Source: Enterobacter wuhouensis (GTDB lineage: Bacteria; Pseudomonadota; Gammaproteobacteria; Enterobacterales; Enterobacteriaceae). Taken from it: 64,000 nt of DNA. Shown in pieces: positions 18,992 through 28,045 of this stretch (the stretch's first letter is position 1; each line of letters starts with the position of its first letter). The DNA is taken from the NCBI RefSeq assembly GCF_004331265.1, contig NZ_SJOO01000008.1:62001-126000 (forward strand), in the 5' to 3' direction. The translations under genes and the position numbers were made by a program. Under the pieces are notes generated by a model. The model was not told the origin of the DNA, ran no database searches, and worked only from the letters and a program-made list of their open reading frames with translations.

Positions 18992-19457
18992 TTTTTCTCC
19001 AGTTATACCGTTACTGATACTCTCAGCCTGCTGTTTCGTTGACAGCATGACAGCCCATTTTAAGTGCCACAGCAGAGTATGTTCGAAAAAAAATGTAACA
19101 AAACTGGACGGCTTTGTGTAGTGCGAAAGGTTAATGCTATTTTTTACGTGAATGCATTATCGTGGGAATAATTCATTTGAACTATGGCTTTGCTGGATTA
19201 ATTCTGAAAATACATTATTAATATAAGTTTGGACTCAGTATGGCGTGCATTTTATTGGACGAGGATTTACTATTTTTAATAGTGAATCCTTTTAATTCAT
19301 TGCGGGCCAACGTGAGGTGGCGCATGTTTTACTTCATCGTTGCGTAACATTATATTTTTTATGATGAATTGAAAGCTAAGTAGTTCTAGGGACTGGTGAG
19401 CGCGGGCTTGATGTACTGTACGCGTTTCCCGCGAGCATGGATAATAAATTTATATAA
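18992..19457 (+). promoter_or_regulatory. A+T-rich upstream region of gfcE, with RcsB-like box
   Basis: This 466-base gene-free stretch holds the promoter of the rcnB-like gene at its left end and the regulatory region of gfcE-etp-etk. A candidate Rcs box, tgggaataattcat at 19163-19176, agrees with 12 of 14 positions of the RcsAB consensus TRVGAAWAWTSYGH as I recall it. I found no JUMPstart/ops element, which usually precedes long capsule operons. No open frame of note is present. Confidence 0.35.
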
Positions 19458-20597
19458 ATGAAAAACACAACGGCAATTTCTGTAATATTCTTATCAATAA
19501 GTCAGTTAACCGGGTGCGTAATTTCTCCCGGGCAAACGCTTAATACGTCAGGGAAACAAATAATTGTTTCTGCGGATCAAAATAATAACCTGGATAACCA
19601 GGTAGATATTTATCCACTCACCCCCGCGCTTATCGAAAAACTGCGCCCTGCGGCCGCTAAATCTCAGGCAAATCCTAATCTGGATGAGCAGGTGAAAAAC
19701 TGGGAATACCGCATTGGGACCGGTGACATCCTGACGGTCACCGTCTGGGATCACCCTGAGCTTACGACGCCCGCCGGGCAGTACCGTAGCGCAAGCGATG
19801 CGGGCAACTGGGTAAATGCCGATGGTACGCTCTTCTATCCCTACGTGGGCAAACTGCACGTCGCGGGAAAAACGGTTTCCCAGGTACGCGAGGAGATCAC
19901 CGCTCGGCTGGATAACGTCATTGAAAGCCCGCAGGTGGACGTCAGCGTGGCCTCGTTCCGGTCGCAAAAAGCCTATGTGACCGGAGAGGTGGCGAAATCA
20001 GGACAGCAGGCCATCACCAATATTCCCTTGACGGTAATGGATGCCGTTAATGCCGCCGGTGGGCTTTCTGCCGACGCCGACTGGCGCAACGTGGTGCTCA
20101 CCCACAACGGTCAGGATTCTCGTATTTCACTGTATGCCCTGATGCAGCAAGGCGATCTCACTCAAAATAAGCTGCTCTATCCTGGCGATATCCTGTTTGT
20201 TCCTCGCAACGATGCGCTGAAAGTGTTCGTGATGGGGGAGGTCATCAAGCAGAGCACGCTGAAGATGGACCGTAGCGGCATGACCCTCGCCGAAGCGCTG
20301 GGGAATGCCGGGGGGCTGAATCAGAATATGGCGGATGCTACGGGGATTTTTGTTATCCGTTCGGTACGCAAATCCGGGAATACCGGGAAAATCGCCAATA
20401 TTTATCAGCTCAATGCGCAGGATGCCTCGGCAATGGTGCTGGGCACGGAATTCCAGCTTGAGCCGTACGATATTGTGTATGTCACCACGGCGCCGCTGTC
20501 GCGCTGGAATCGCGTCATCACGCAGCTGGTGCCGACAATCGCGGGCGTGCACGACCTGACCGAAACCGTGCGTTACATCCGATCGTGGCCGCAATAA
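19458..20597 (+). CDS. gfcE: outer membrane polysaccharide export lipoprotein, GfcE/Wza family
   Basis: Outer-membrane lipoprotein of 379 residues forming the octameric export channel for capsular-type polysaccharide. The lipobox LTGC places the lipidated cysteine at residue 20. The polysaccharide export domain ([20 protein letters not shown]) is followed by SLBB domains ([18 protein letters not shown], and a second near 255). Several blocks, including the C-terminus [12 protein letters not shown], look closer to E. coli GfcE than to colanic-acid Wza. The ribosome binding site is weak. First gene of a three-gene unit; the etp start shares a base with its stop. Confidence 0.88.
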   Translation: MKNTTAISVIFLSISQLTGCVISPGQTLNTSGKQIIVSADQNNNLDNQVDIYPLTPALIEKLRPAAAKSQANPNLDEQVKNWEYRIGTGDILTVTVWDHPELTTPAGQYRSASDAGNWVNADGTLFYPYVGKLHVAGKTVSQVREEITARLDNVIESPQVDVSVASFRSQKAYVTGEVAKSGQQAITNIPLTVMDAVNAAGGLSADADWRNVVLTHNGQDSRISLYALMQQGDLTQNKLLYPGDILFVPRNDALKVFVMGEVIKQSTLKMDRSGMTLAEALGNAGGLNQNMADATGIFVIRSVRKSGNTGKIANIYQLNAQDASAMVLGTEFQLEPYDIVYVTTAPLSRWNRVITQLVPTIAGVHDLTETVRYIRSWPQ

Positions 20598-21046
20598 TGT
20601 TCAATTCAATATTGGTGGTGTGCACCGGTAATATTTGCCGCTCCCCGATTGGCGAGCGGCTGTTACGCCAGCAGCTGCCCGGTAAGCTGGTCACCTCGGC
20701 GGGTATCCACGGACTTGAGGGGCGCCCGGCGGATGAAGGCGCACTGAACGTTGCCTGGCGCCACGGTCTTTCGCTTGATGGCCACGTTGCCCGCAAGCTG
20801 ACTCGCAGCCAGATGGTTAAATCTGACCTTATTCTCGCGATGGAGCCCCAGCATCTTCACTTCATTGCTGCTGTCGCGCCTGAGCTGCGGGGAAGATCGC
20901 TGTTGTTCGGACACTGGCTGGAACAGCAGGACATTCCCGATCCGTATCGGAAAAGCAGTGAAGCCTTTGAGTACGTTTTCGAACTGTTGGGCAAAGCCAG
21001 TCAGGAATGGGCGCGTCGCCTGGGTCAAAAAGGAATTCAGCATTAA
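20597..21046 (+). CDS. etp: low-molecular-weight protein-tyrosine phosphatase, Etp/Wzb family
   Basis: Cytoplasmic phosphatase that removes phosphate from the tyrosine cluster of the cognate kinase, 149 residues. The P-loop CTGNICRS lies at 9-16, with nucleophile Cys9 and Arg15. The general-acid motif DPYRKS follows in the C-terminal third (IPDPYRKSSEAFE). The ATG at 20597 shares its A with the last base of the gfcE stop (taatg), so translation is coupled. An upstream GTG is inside gfcE and is not used by homologues. The sequence resembles Etp more than Wzb. Confidence 0.9.
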   Translation: MFNSILVVCTGNICRSPIGERLLRQQLPGKLVTSAGIHGLEGRPADEGALNVAWRHGLSLDGHVARKLTRSQMVKSDLILAMEPQHLHFIAAVAPELRGRSLLFGHWLEQQDIPDPYRKSSEAFEYVFELLGKASQEWARRLGQKGIQH

Positions 21047-23241
21047 TGCCGTCATACTCATCAGACAATTATGGTGCTGCCGCACCTCAAAAGAATGAAA
21101 TCGATCTCATTCAGCTCCTGGCTGAAATGTACGATCACCGTACAAAAATAGTGTTGATCACGCTTCTGTTCACGTTGTGTGCTGCGCTGTATGCCTTCAC
21201 GACCACGCCGATTTATCAGGCTGATGCCCTTGTGCAAATAGAAGGTAAGCAGGACAACACGCTGCTTAAAAATTTAAGCCAGCTGGGCTCCGATCTTTCG
21301 CCCGATGTGGCGCCCGAACTTTTGCTGCTTAAATCGCGCATGATCCTCGGGGAGACGGTCGATAAGCTGGGTTTACAGTATCAGGTTGAACGGCGCGTTT
21401 TCCCTGTGTTTGGCCGCCTGTGGGAGCGCGGGCGGGGAGCCCAATCGGACGAAATGACCCTGGGCGAGCTGAGTATTCCGCTGCTGGAAGGCCAGCCGCA
21501 AGAGCTTGTGCTCACCGTGCTGGGGCAGGGGAAGTATCGCCTGGAGGGAGACGCCTTCCAGGCCGAGGGCATTGTCGGACAAACTCTGGCAAAGGGGGGC
21601 GTTTCTGTTCTGGTTACCTCGCTCACCTCTGAACCGGATACGCAATATGTCCTGAAAGCCTTCACCCGGCTTGAAGCGATCAATGCGCTACAAAAAAGGC
21701 TGACGGTAGCGGAATCGGCGAAGCAGAGCGGCATGATAATGTTAACCCTCACGGGGAAAGATCCAGCCAGAATTGCCGTGGTTCTCAACACGATCGCAGA
21801 CAATTATCTCAACCAGAATATCGCGCGTCAGGAAGCGCAGGACGCCCGTAGCCTCGCTTTCTTACAGCACCAGCTGCCGAAAATCAGCAACGAGCTGAAC
21901 GAGGCTGAAGCGCGACTCAATGCCTACCGCGAGAAGCGAGATTCTGTCGACCTATCCCTGGAGGCGAAGTCGGTTCTTGACCAGGTCGTCAACGTGGAGA
22001 ATCAGCTTAACGAACTGACGTTCCGCGAAGCCGAGATCTCTCAGCTCTTCAAAAAGGACCATCCGACCTACCGGGCCTTACGGGAAAAACGGCAAACGCT
22101 TGAGCAGCAGCGCACGCGCCTCAACAATCGCGTGTCGTCGATGCCCTCTACGCAGCAGGAAATTCTGCGCCTGAGTCGGGATGTGGAGTCCGGGCGCACC
22201 ATTTACCTGCAGCTGTTAACCCGCCAGCAGGAGCTGAATATTTCTCGCTCAAGCGCGATCGGGAACGTGCGGATTATCGATACTGCGGTGACGCAGCCTA
22301 AGCCAATCCAGCCGAGAAAAGCGGTTATTATTATCATGGGGATGCTGTTCGGGCTGATGCTCGCTGTGGGATGGGTGCTGGTTCGCGCAGCGCTGAAGCG
22401 GGGTGTTACCGCAACGGAACAGCTCGAGGCGTGCGGGATGACGGTTCTGGCGACCTTGCCGCGATCGGAATGGCTCTGGAAACAAACCCATCTGCGCAGA
22501 ATGAATCCGTTCGCGTCTTACTGGCAGCATAAAACGGCGAACGTGCCTTTTCTGCCCGTGGACAGGCCTGCTGATATGTTTGTTGAAGCGGTACGGGGGC
22601 TGCGCACCAGTTTGCACTTTACCATGATGGATGCTGCGAATCGGATGGTGATGATTTCCAGCCCGACGCCGGATTGCGGTAAAACGCTGGTCAGTACCTC
22701 GCTGGCGGTGGTTGCCGCACAGGCCGGACTGCGGGTGCTGTTTATCGATGCGGATATGCGGATGGGGTATGTGCATAACGTCTTTAAGCTGAACAACCAC
22801 CGTGGGCTGTCCAACGTGCTGCAGGGAGACGGTCAGTGGCAGGATACCGTTCAGCGTTTCGAGAAGGGGGGCATTGACGTTATAACCTGCGGTCCACAGC
22901 CTGCGCATCCATCAGAACTCCTCATAGGGGAGCGCTTTCAGAGCATCATGGCGAGTATGAACGAACGCTACGACATTGTGATTATCGACACGCCGCCGGT
23001 CCTTGCCGTCACGGATGCGTCGTTGGTTGCCAGAATGGCGGCAACAACCCTGCTGGTAGCCCGTTTTGATAAAACCAGCGTGAAAGAGATCGTGAATGGC
23101 AGCAAGCGGCTTCAGCAAATGGGAGGCAAGGTGAGCGGTACGATCCTCAATGATATTGTGAAATCTGCCGCGCTTTACTACACCTCGGGGTATAGCCAGT
23201 ATAGCTACGGGTATACCCCGAAGAAGACGCGCAAAGGTTAG
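21046..23241 (+). CDS. etk: bacterial tyrosine autokinase / polysaccharide co-polymerase, Etk/Wzc family
   Basis: Inner membrane BY-kinase of 731 residues that controls polysaccharide chain length and export. An N-terminal Wzz domain lies between two membrane spans (about 30-50 and 425-450), with a coiled-coil stretch near 270-390. The cytosolic kinase has Walker A-prime SPTPDCGKT near 538-548 and Walker A/B LFIDADMRMGY near 565. The tail carries six tyrosines within about 15 residues (710-724), the autophosphorylation cluster. The segment around FREAEISQLFKKDHPTYRAL is nearly that of E. coli Etk. The ATG at 21046 overlaps the etp stop. Confidence 0.9.
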   Translation: MPSYSSDNYGAAAPQKNEIDLIQLLAEMYDHRTKIVLITLLFTLCAALYAFTTTPIYQADALVQIEGKQDNTLLKNLSQLGSDLSPDVAPELLLLKSRMILGETVDKLGLQYQVERRVFPVFGRLWERGRGAQSDEMTLGELSIPLLEGQPQELVLTVLGQGKYRLEGDAFQAEGIVGQTLAKGGVSVLVTSLTSEPDTQYVLKAFTRLEAINALQKRLTVAESAKQSGMIMLTLTGKDPARIAVVLNTIADNYLNQNIARQEAQDARSLAFLQHQLPKISNELNEAEARLNAYREKRDSVDLSLEAKSVLDQVVNVENQLNELTFREAEISQLFKKDHPTYRALREKRQTLEQQRTRLNNRVSSMPSTQQEILRLSRDVESGRTIYLQLLTRQQELNISRSSAIGNVRIIDTAVTQPKPIQPRKAVIIIMGMLFGLMLAVGWVLVRAALKRGVTATEQLEACGMTVLATLPRSEWLWKQTHLRRMNPFASYWQHKTANVPFLPVDRPADMFVEAVRGLRTSLHFTMMDAANRMVMISSPTPDCGKTLVSTSLAVVAAQAGLRVLFIDADMRMGYVHNVFKLNNHRGLSNVLQGDGQWQDTVQRFEKGGIDVITCGPQPAHPSELLIGERFQSIMASMNERYDIVIIDTPPVLAVTDASLVARMAATTLLVARFDKTSVKEIVNGSKRLQQMGGKVSGTILNDIVKSAALYYTSGYSQYSYGYTPKKTRKG

Positions 23242-24581
23242 TGCCTGACCAGCGTCGCAAAGTAGTACACCAGTGGAATGGCGAGGACCCAAAGACCTGC
23301 AGGGATTTCTCGCCATTTTCCGGCAATCGCCTTAATGACGATGTAAAACAGCAGTCCTCCGGCAATGCCCGTGCCGAAGCTGTTTGAAATGAGCGTTATC
23401 ATTACCATCATCAGCACCGGCAGCCCGTCGGTGAAATTCGCCAAATCAACCTTACGTAAGCCGCTGAACATATTCAGCCCAATCAGGATCAGGGCTGGGG
23501 CCGTGGCTTCCTTCGGGATCATCAGCGCTACGGGCGTAAACAGCAGCATCAGCAGGAACATCACGGCGGCGGCCAGCGCGGTCATACCGGTTTTGCCGCC
23601 GGCCTCAGCCGCTGCCGATGATTCAATCAGCGCCGTGGCGGCAGGAATACCCACCCAGGGGCCAATCGCGGCGGCAATCGAGTCCACCATAAACGGACGA
23701 TTAATGTGTGGCATATTGCCTTCCTCATCCAGCAAACCCGCCTCGCCGCCAACCGCCAGGGTTGTTCCCATGGTGGAGAAAAACTCGGAGGCAAAAAAGA
23801 CAAACAGGAACGGCAGGAAGGCAATGTTGAGTGCGCCCAGCATATCGACGTGGCCCAGTACCGGCGCCAGTGAGTGAGGCACATCGATAAAGCTGGCGGG
23901 TAATTTTGTCACCCCAAGCGGGATGCCGATGAGGGTGGCAAACAGAATTGCCCATAAAATCGCCCCCGGAATACGGCGAGCCTGCAGCGCGATGGCTAAA
24001 AACAGGCCGGCCAGCGCCACCAGCGCGCCTGGCGACAGAAAATCACCCAGCATTAACGCGTTCGTTTTCGCATTCGCCAGCACCAGCCCGGCGTTGCGGA
24101 AGCCGAGAACGGCGACAAACAGCCCGATGGAGGCGGTGAGCCCCAGCTTGATGGATTGTGGGACGGAGCGGGTGACCACTTCACGCAGGCCAAAGCGGGT
24201 CAGCAGGAAGAATAAGATCCCTGACCAGCAGGCTATGCCCAGACCAATTTGCCAGCCAATGCCTTCACTGCCTGCGAGGGTAACGCCTACCAGCACCGAA
24301 CCGCCGATGCCTGGCCCGACGATAAAGGGCAGGTTAGCGTAAAATGCCATCAGCAGCGTACCGGCGACAAACACCAGAATGGTGCCGGTGGTTGCCGCCC
24401 CTTTATCCATGCCGCCGACGGCCAGCAGCCCCGGGATCACGACCAGTAAATAGGCGGCAGCGAGAAATCCGGTGATCCCTGCCAGGCACTCGGTACGTAC
24501 GGTGCTTCCACGGGTGTGCAGTGCAAAACGACGTTCAAGCCAGCTCCCTGGTGCTGGCGAATTCACGGTGTTGTCGGCCAT
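23238..24581 (-). CDS. AzgA-type purine permease (NCS2 family)
   Basis: Inner membrane nucleobase transporter of 447 residues with about 12 hydrophobic spans. It belongs to the AzgA group that includes the E. coli adenine permeases AdeP/AdeQ and guanine/hypoxanthine permeases GhxP/GhxQ. Typical blocks are GITGFLAAAYLLVVIPGLL, NLPFIVGPGIGGS and FFSTMGTTLAVGGEAGLLDEEG. It lies 20 bases downstream of an adenine deaminase gene on the same strand, so adenine is the most likely substrate (inference). Its stop overlaps the etk stop by four bases on the opposite strand, leaving no room for an intergenic terminator. Confidence 0.88.
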   Translation of the reverse strand: MADNTVNSPAPGSWLERRFALHTRGSTVRTECLAGITGFLAAAYLLVVIPGLLAVGGMDKGAATTGTILVFVAGTLLMAFYANLPFIVGPGIGGSVLVGVTLAGSEGIGWQIGLGIACWSGILFFLLTRFGLREVVTRSVPQSIKLGLTASIGLFVAVLGFRNAGLVLANAKTNALMLGDFLSPGALVALAGLFLAIALQARRIPGAILWAILFATLIGIPLGVTKLPASFIDVPHSLAPVLGHVDMLGALNIAFLPFLFVFFASEFFSTMGTTLAVGGEAGLLDEEGNMPHINRPFMVDSIAAAIGPWVGIPAATALIESSAAAEAGGKTGMTALAAAVMFLLMLLFTPVALMIPKEATAPALILIGLNMFSGLRKVDLANFTDGLPVLMMVMITLISNSFGTGIAGGLLFYIVIKAIAGKWREIPAGLWVLAIPLVYYFATLVRH

Positions 24582-24601
24582 TATCCGGCTCTCCTTCAGT
24601 C

Positions 24602-26380
24602 TTATTGTGTTGTGTCCGGGGTTTCCCGGTAAGAGATCAGCGGATCGACAATCTGGCGCGTGCTGCCGTCGGTCAGTCCAAGATCGGTCAAATGCGGCCC
24701 GGCGTTACAGGCCAGGCAGGTTCCTTCGATGGCCTTAAACACCCGGTACGGCGGCTCCCAGTCGGCAATCAGGCTGCTGCGGTCGCGCAGCTCGCGGAAC
24801 TGCGCTGCCAGCTCAGACGGCGGCAGCTCGGAGAGCATACCCGCAATCGGCATGGCGACGTGGGCGATAATCCTGCCGTTTTGCACCAGCGCCATTCCGC
24901 CACCGCTTTGGATCAGGGCGTTGGCGGCTAGCGCCATCTCATCAGGATCGCGTCCCAGCACCACCAGATTGTGCGAGTCGTGAGAGTAGCTGGTCGCAAT
25001 GGCACCGCGCAGTTCTCCCCACCCTTCCAGCAGCGCAATTTGCGGTTTCGCCGCATGGCGCGCGTGGCGATGCTGCACCCAAATGAGGCTAAATCCTTCC
25101 GGTATCTCTACCTGCCCGTTGCCCACCCGCACGTCGGTTTCTCCCCAGCGGGTAAAGCGAGCGCCGCTAATATGGCGCAGGCGGGCAACGCCGTGGTTCG
25201 CGTTGGCAATAAGCATACGGAAATCACTCGCGGCCAGTTCAGACAGCTGCACGGTATCACGCGGGAGCGGCAACGGCTTTTCCACGATCGGTTCTAACAT
25301 TGCCCCATCCCGGGCAATCAATTTTCCTGCCACGTAGACCTGGCGTGCGGTGAGCTTTTCCAGCGAGTCAAACACCACCAGATCCGCGCGCCGCCCGGCG
25401 GCGATCAGCCCGAGATCGTTGCGCTGCAGGCGAATGGCGGCATTCAGCGTGGCAAAGCGCAGCGCGTCCGTTGCTGGCAGGCCGTGCTCAATAAGCAGGT
25501 TCAACAGCGCGATGATGCCGCCTTTTTCCATCAGCATATCTGGCGGGACATCGTCGGTGCAGACCGTAATTTGTGAGGAGAGGTGCGGTAAGGTTTTCAG
25601 GGCGCTAACGATATCGGGCAGCAGATAAGGGTGCGATCCGCGGATTTCCAGCGTCAGCCCGGCGCGCAGTTTTTCCAGGGCGTCATCGGCAGAGGTCAGT
25701 TCGTGATCCGAGGTCACGCCCGCGGCCAGATAAGCCTGTAAATCGGCGCCGCTAAGCCCGCGAGCGTGGCCCTCAATCAGCTTGCCGCTGTTCAGTCCCG
25801 CGTCGAGGATCTCCAGCATACGCTGGCTGCCGTTGAGCACACCGTGCATGTCCATCACTTCTGCCACGCCGCGCACTTCAGGCCAGCCGAGCAGGGTATT
25901 CATCTCTTCCCCGGCGAAATCCGCCCCGGACATTTCCAGGCCGGGGGTCGACGGCACGCTTGAGGGCGCGGCAACCATCACCTGCAGAGGCAGGTCCCGG
26001 CTTGCGTCTATGGCAAAACGCACGCCCTCGATGCCCAAAACGTTCGCCAGCTCGTGCGGATCCCAGAATACCGCCGTGGTGCCCTGGGCCAGCACAATCT
26101 CCGCATAGCGGGCGGGCAGCAGATGCGAACTTTCAAGGTGAACGTGCGTATCCATCAGCCCGGGGGAGAGGAACCGGTTGTGCAGATCCTGCGTCTCGGC
26201 CGCATCGGTACGGCTGCCGCGCGGGTGGACGCTGGCGATAAGCGAGCCAACGATGCCCACGTCCGCGTCGCGGATCTCACCGGTTGCCATATCGACGATG
26301 CGGGTATGCGTCAGCAGCAGATCAAAAGGCGTTTCGCCTCGCGCAGCCTGTACGGCGCGGCGTCGGGTTTCAGCAGTCAT
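24602..26380 (-). CDS. ade: adenine deaminase
   Basis: Amidohydrolase that converts adenine to hypoxanthine and ammonia, about 592 residues. The metal-binding HxH lies at about 79-81 in DTHVHLESSH. Further family blocks are WDPHELANVLG, ITVCTDDVPPD and, in the C-terminal part, SHDSHNLVVLGRDPDEM. The sequence is clearly diverged from E. coli Ade, so it may be a paralogue or an acquired version. The ATG at 26380 is preferred over a TTG at 26404; its ribosome binding site (ggaacgg) is modest. It is co-directional with the purine permease and divergent from a LysR regulator. Confidence 0.88.
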   Translation of the reverse strand: MTAETRRRAVQAARGETPFDLLLTHTRIVDMATGEIRDADVGIVGSLIASVHPRGSRTDAAETQDLHNRFLSPGLMDTHVHLESSHLLPARYAEIVLAQGTTAVFWDPHELANVLGIEGVRFAIDASRDLPLQVMVAAPSSVPSTPGLEMSGADFAGEEMNTLLGWPEVRGVAEVMDMHGVLNGSQRMLEILDAGLNSGKLIEGHARGLSGADLQAYLAAGVTSDHELTSADDALEKLRAGLTLEIRGSHPYLLPDIVSALKTLPHLSSQITVCTDDVPPDMLMEKGGIIALLNLLIEHGLPATDALRFATLNAAIRLQRNDLGLIAAGRRADLVVFDSLEKLTARQVYVAGKLIARDGAMLEPIVEKPLPLPRDTVQLSELAASDFRMLIANANHGVARLRHISGARFTRWGETDVRVGNGQVEIPEGFSLIWVQHRHARHAAKPQIALLEGWGELRGAIATSYSHDSHNLVVLGRDPDEMALAANALIQSGGGMALVQNGRIIAHVAMPIAGMLSELPPSELAAQFRELRDRSSLIADWEPPYRVFKAIEGTCLACNAGPHLTDLGLTDGSTRQIVDPLISYRETPDTTQ

Positions 26381-26430
26381 GCAATTAACCGTTCCAGAAA
26401 TCAAATATTGACGTTACTCTAAGCACCCGG

Positions 26431-26463
26431 CAAACGTTTGCCCAGCTGATAAAACTTATCAGC
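26431..26463. promoter_or_regulatory. palindromes in the ade/LysR divergent region
   Basis: Two symmetric elements stand between the divergent genes. A perfect 10-base palindrome caaacgtttg is at 26431-26440. An 8-bp inverted repeat gctgataa/ttatcagc with a 3-base spacer is at 26445-26463. The second contains the T-N11-A arrangement common in LysR binding sites, so it is a likely operator for the adjacent regulator (inference). Confidence 0.5.
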
Positions 26464-26502
26464 CGATAACTCCGGCTTATTCTGTAACGCGTGAAAGAGA
26501 AA

Positions 26503-27423
26503 ATGACGACGGAACCCTGGCAGCGCCTGCCCGCGCTCTCCCTTCGACAACTGCAGTATTTTGTCACTCTGGCGCAGCTGCGCCATTTTACCGATACCGC
26601 CAGCAGGCTGGCGATCAGCCAGCCCGCGCTCAGCAGCGCGCTGCGGCAAATCGAAACGGTGCTGGGCGGCAAGCTGGTAAATCGTACCGCCTCTGCGGTG
26701 ACGCTAACGGAATTGGGTAACGCCATTCTGCCGCACGCGCAGCGGGTGCTCAGCGTCGCCCAGCTCGCCTTTGAGGATATGCAGCAAATCGTTCAGGCGG
26801 GCGGCGACGGCACGGTGCGTATCGGATTAATCCCTTCCGTAAGTTCGCTACTGTTTCCCCTGCTGCCCCAGACGCTCGCGCAGGCTTTCCCGCGGCTGAA
26901 GGTGGAGTTTCACGATCAAACGAATGATGCGCTGGTGGCACAGCTGCTGAAAGGTCAAATCGACTTTGGCATTGGCGCGCTGGACAGCTCGGTTCCGGAA
27001 CAGCTGGATGTATTCCCGCTGCAGGAGGACCCTTTCGTTGCGGTGGTACACCGTGACGATCCTGCGGCCACGTCAGCACATTTGCCCTGGAAGCAGCTGG
27101 TAGGGCGCGATATTGCCGTGTTCTCAAAAGGCAATATTCAGCGCCTGGTCGGCGCGCTCGCTGAAAGCCATCGTTTGTCATTGCAGGCGCGTTATCAGGT
27201 CGACTACATCGAAACCTTGTACGGGCTGGTGCGCTCAAAGCTGGCCGTAGCGATATTACCGCAGCTTTATACCACGCATCTTCAGGACCCGCAGCTCAAG
27301 GTGGCGCAGCTACAGCAGCCGGCGCTGGCGCGAACGGTGGCGCTCATGCGCGCGCCGCAGACGCTTCCTCCCCTCATTGAATCCTGCTTTACGCTGATGG
27401 TCGAGACCCTGCGCGCCCGCTAG
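26503..27423 (+). CDS. LysR family transcriptional regulator
   Basis: LysR-type regulator of 306 residues. The winged helix-turn-helix occupies about residues 15-75 (LRQLQYFVTLAQLRHFTDTA, then SQPALSSALRQIE). The effector-binding domain starts near 95 (VRIGLIPSVSSLLFPLLP). It is transcribed divergently from the adenine deaminase/permease pair and most likely controls it, perhaps responding to a purine or breakdown product (inference). The ATG at 26503 is chosen over a GTG 12 bases upstream. Confidence 0.88.
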   Translation: MTTEPWQRLPALSLRQLQYFVTLAQLRHFTDTASRLAISQPALSSALRQIETVLGGKLVNRTASAVTLTELGNAILPHAQRVLSVAQLAFEDMQQIVQAGGDGTVRIGLIPSVSSLLFPLLPQTLAQAFPRLKVEFHDQTNDALVAQLLKGQIDFGIGALDSSVPEQLDVFPLQEDPFVAVVHRDDPAATSAHLPWKQLVGRDIAVFSKGNIQRLVGALAESHRLSLQARYQVDYIETLYGLVRSKLAVAILPQLYTTHLQDPQLKVAQLQQPALARTVALMRAPQTLPPLIESCFTLMVETLRAR

Positions 27424-27493
27424 GGCGACACTTCTTTACAGCGCCGCCGTCCGTTGCTCGCTAAGATGACCTTCGTTAATTCATGAGGCCACG

Positions 27494-28009
27494 ATGGAAA
27501 ACCGTACATGCAGCAAGCTGCGCCGCTGGGCGCGGGAAGGGATTATTTTTATTCTGCTGGCGCTGGCCGTAATGTGGGGCGTAGATCGGTACCGTCAGCC
27601 GACGCTGCCCGACAACTTCAGTGCGATGCCGATGCAAAGTATCGACGGGACAACCTACGATTTGACGGCGCTCAGCCAGGAGCGGCCGCTGCTGATTTAC
27701 GTCTGGGCGACCTGGTGCAGCATCTGCCGTTTTACGACCCCGTCGGTGGATAAGCTGGCAGGCGAGGGCGGGAATGTCGTCAGCATCGCGATGCGTTCGG
27801 GCGACGATGCAAAGCTGGAACGCTGGCGTGAAAAGAAACAGCTGACAATGCCGATCGTGAATGACATCAATGGCGCGCTATCGCAACAGTGGCAGGTGAG
27901 CGTAACGCCGACGCTGGTGATAGTGTCTAAGGGCAACGTCGTCAGTACGACCACGGGCTGGACAAGCTACTGGGGAATGAAAATGAGAATGTGGTGGGCT
28001 GGGGTCTAA
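27494..28009 (+). CDS. scsD: membrane-anchored thioredoxin-like protein, ScsD family
   Basis: A 171-residue thiol-disulfide protein with a single N-terminal membrane anchor (about 15-32) and a periplasmic TlpA/thioredoxin domain. The active site is WCSIC with Cys75 and Cys78, and the cis-proline loop is VTPTLV. It closely resembles Salmonella ScsD, sharing the RFTTPSVDKLA and TTGWTSYWGMK segments. In Salmonella, scsABCD is a copper/redox-stress locus; here scsA, scsB and scsC are missing. The ribosome binding site tgagg stands before the ATG. It is a single gene convergent with ddc. Confidence 0.85.
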   Translation: MENRTCSKLRRWAREGIIFILLALAVMWGVDRYRQPTLPDNFSAMPMQSIDGTTYDLTALSQERPLLIYVWATWCSICRFTTPSVDKLAGEGGNVVSIAMRSGDDAKLERWREKKQLTMPIVNDINGALSQQWQVSVTPTLVIVSKGNVVSTTTGWTSYWGMKMRMWWAGV

Positions 28010-28041
28010 AAATATCCCCTCCTCCAGCGGAAGAGGGGATA
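28008..28041 (-). terminator. intrinsic terminator of ddc
   Basis: On the reverse strand, stem tatcccctc/gaggggata (28033-28041 with 28013-28021) around an 11-base loop is followed by a T-run at 28008-28012. It also separates the convergent scsD-like gene. Confidence 0.8.
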
Positions 28042-28045
28042 CGCA

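Noticed and set aside
18992-19457. JUMPstart/ops element before gfcE
   Set aside because: I looked for ggcggtag-type sequences on both strands and found only loose partial matches such as gaggtggcg.
23238-26380. A frameshifted or broken purine permease or deaminase
   Set aside because: Both frames are full length with all visible motifs, so there is no sign of decay.
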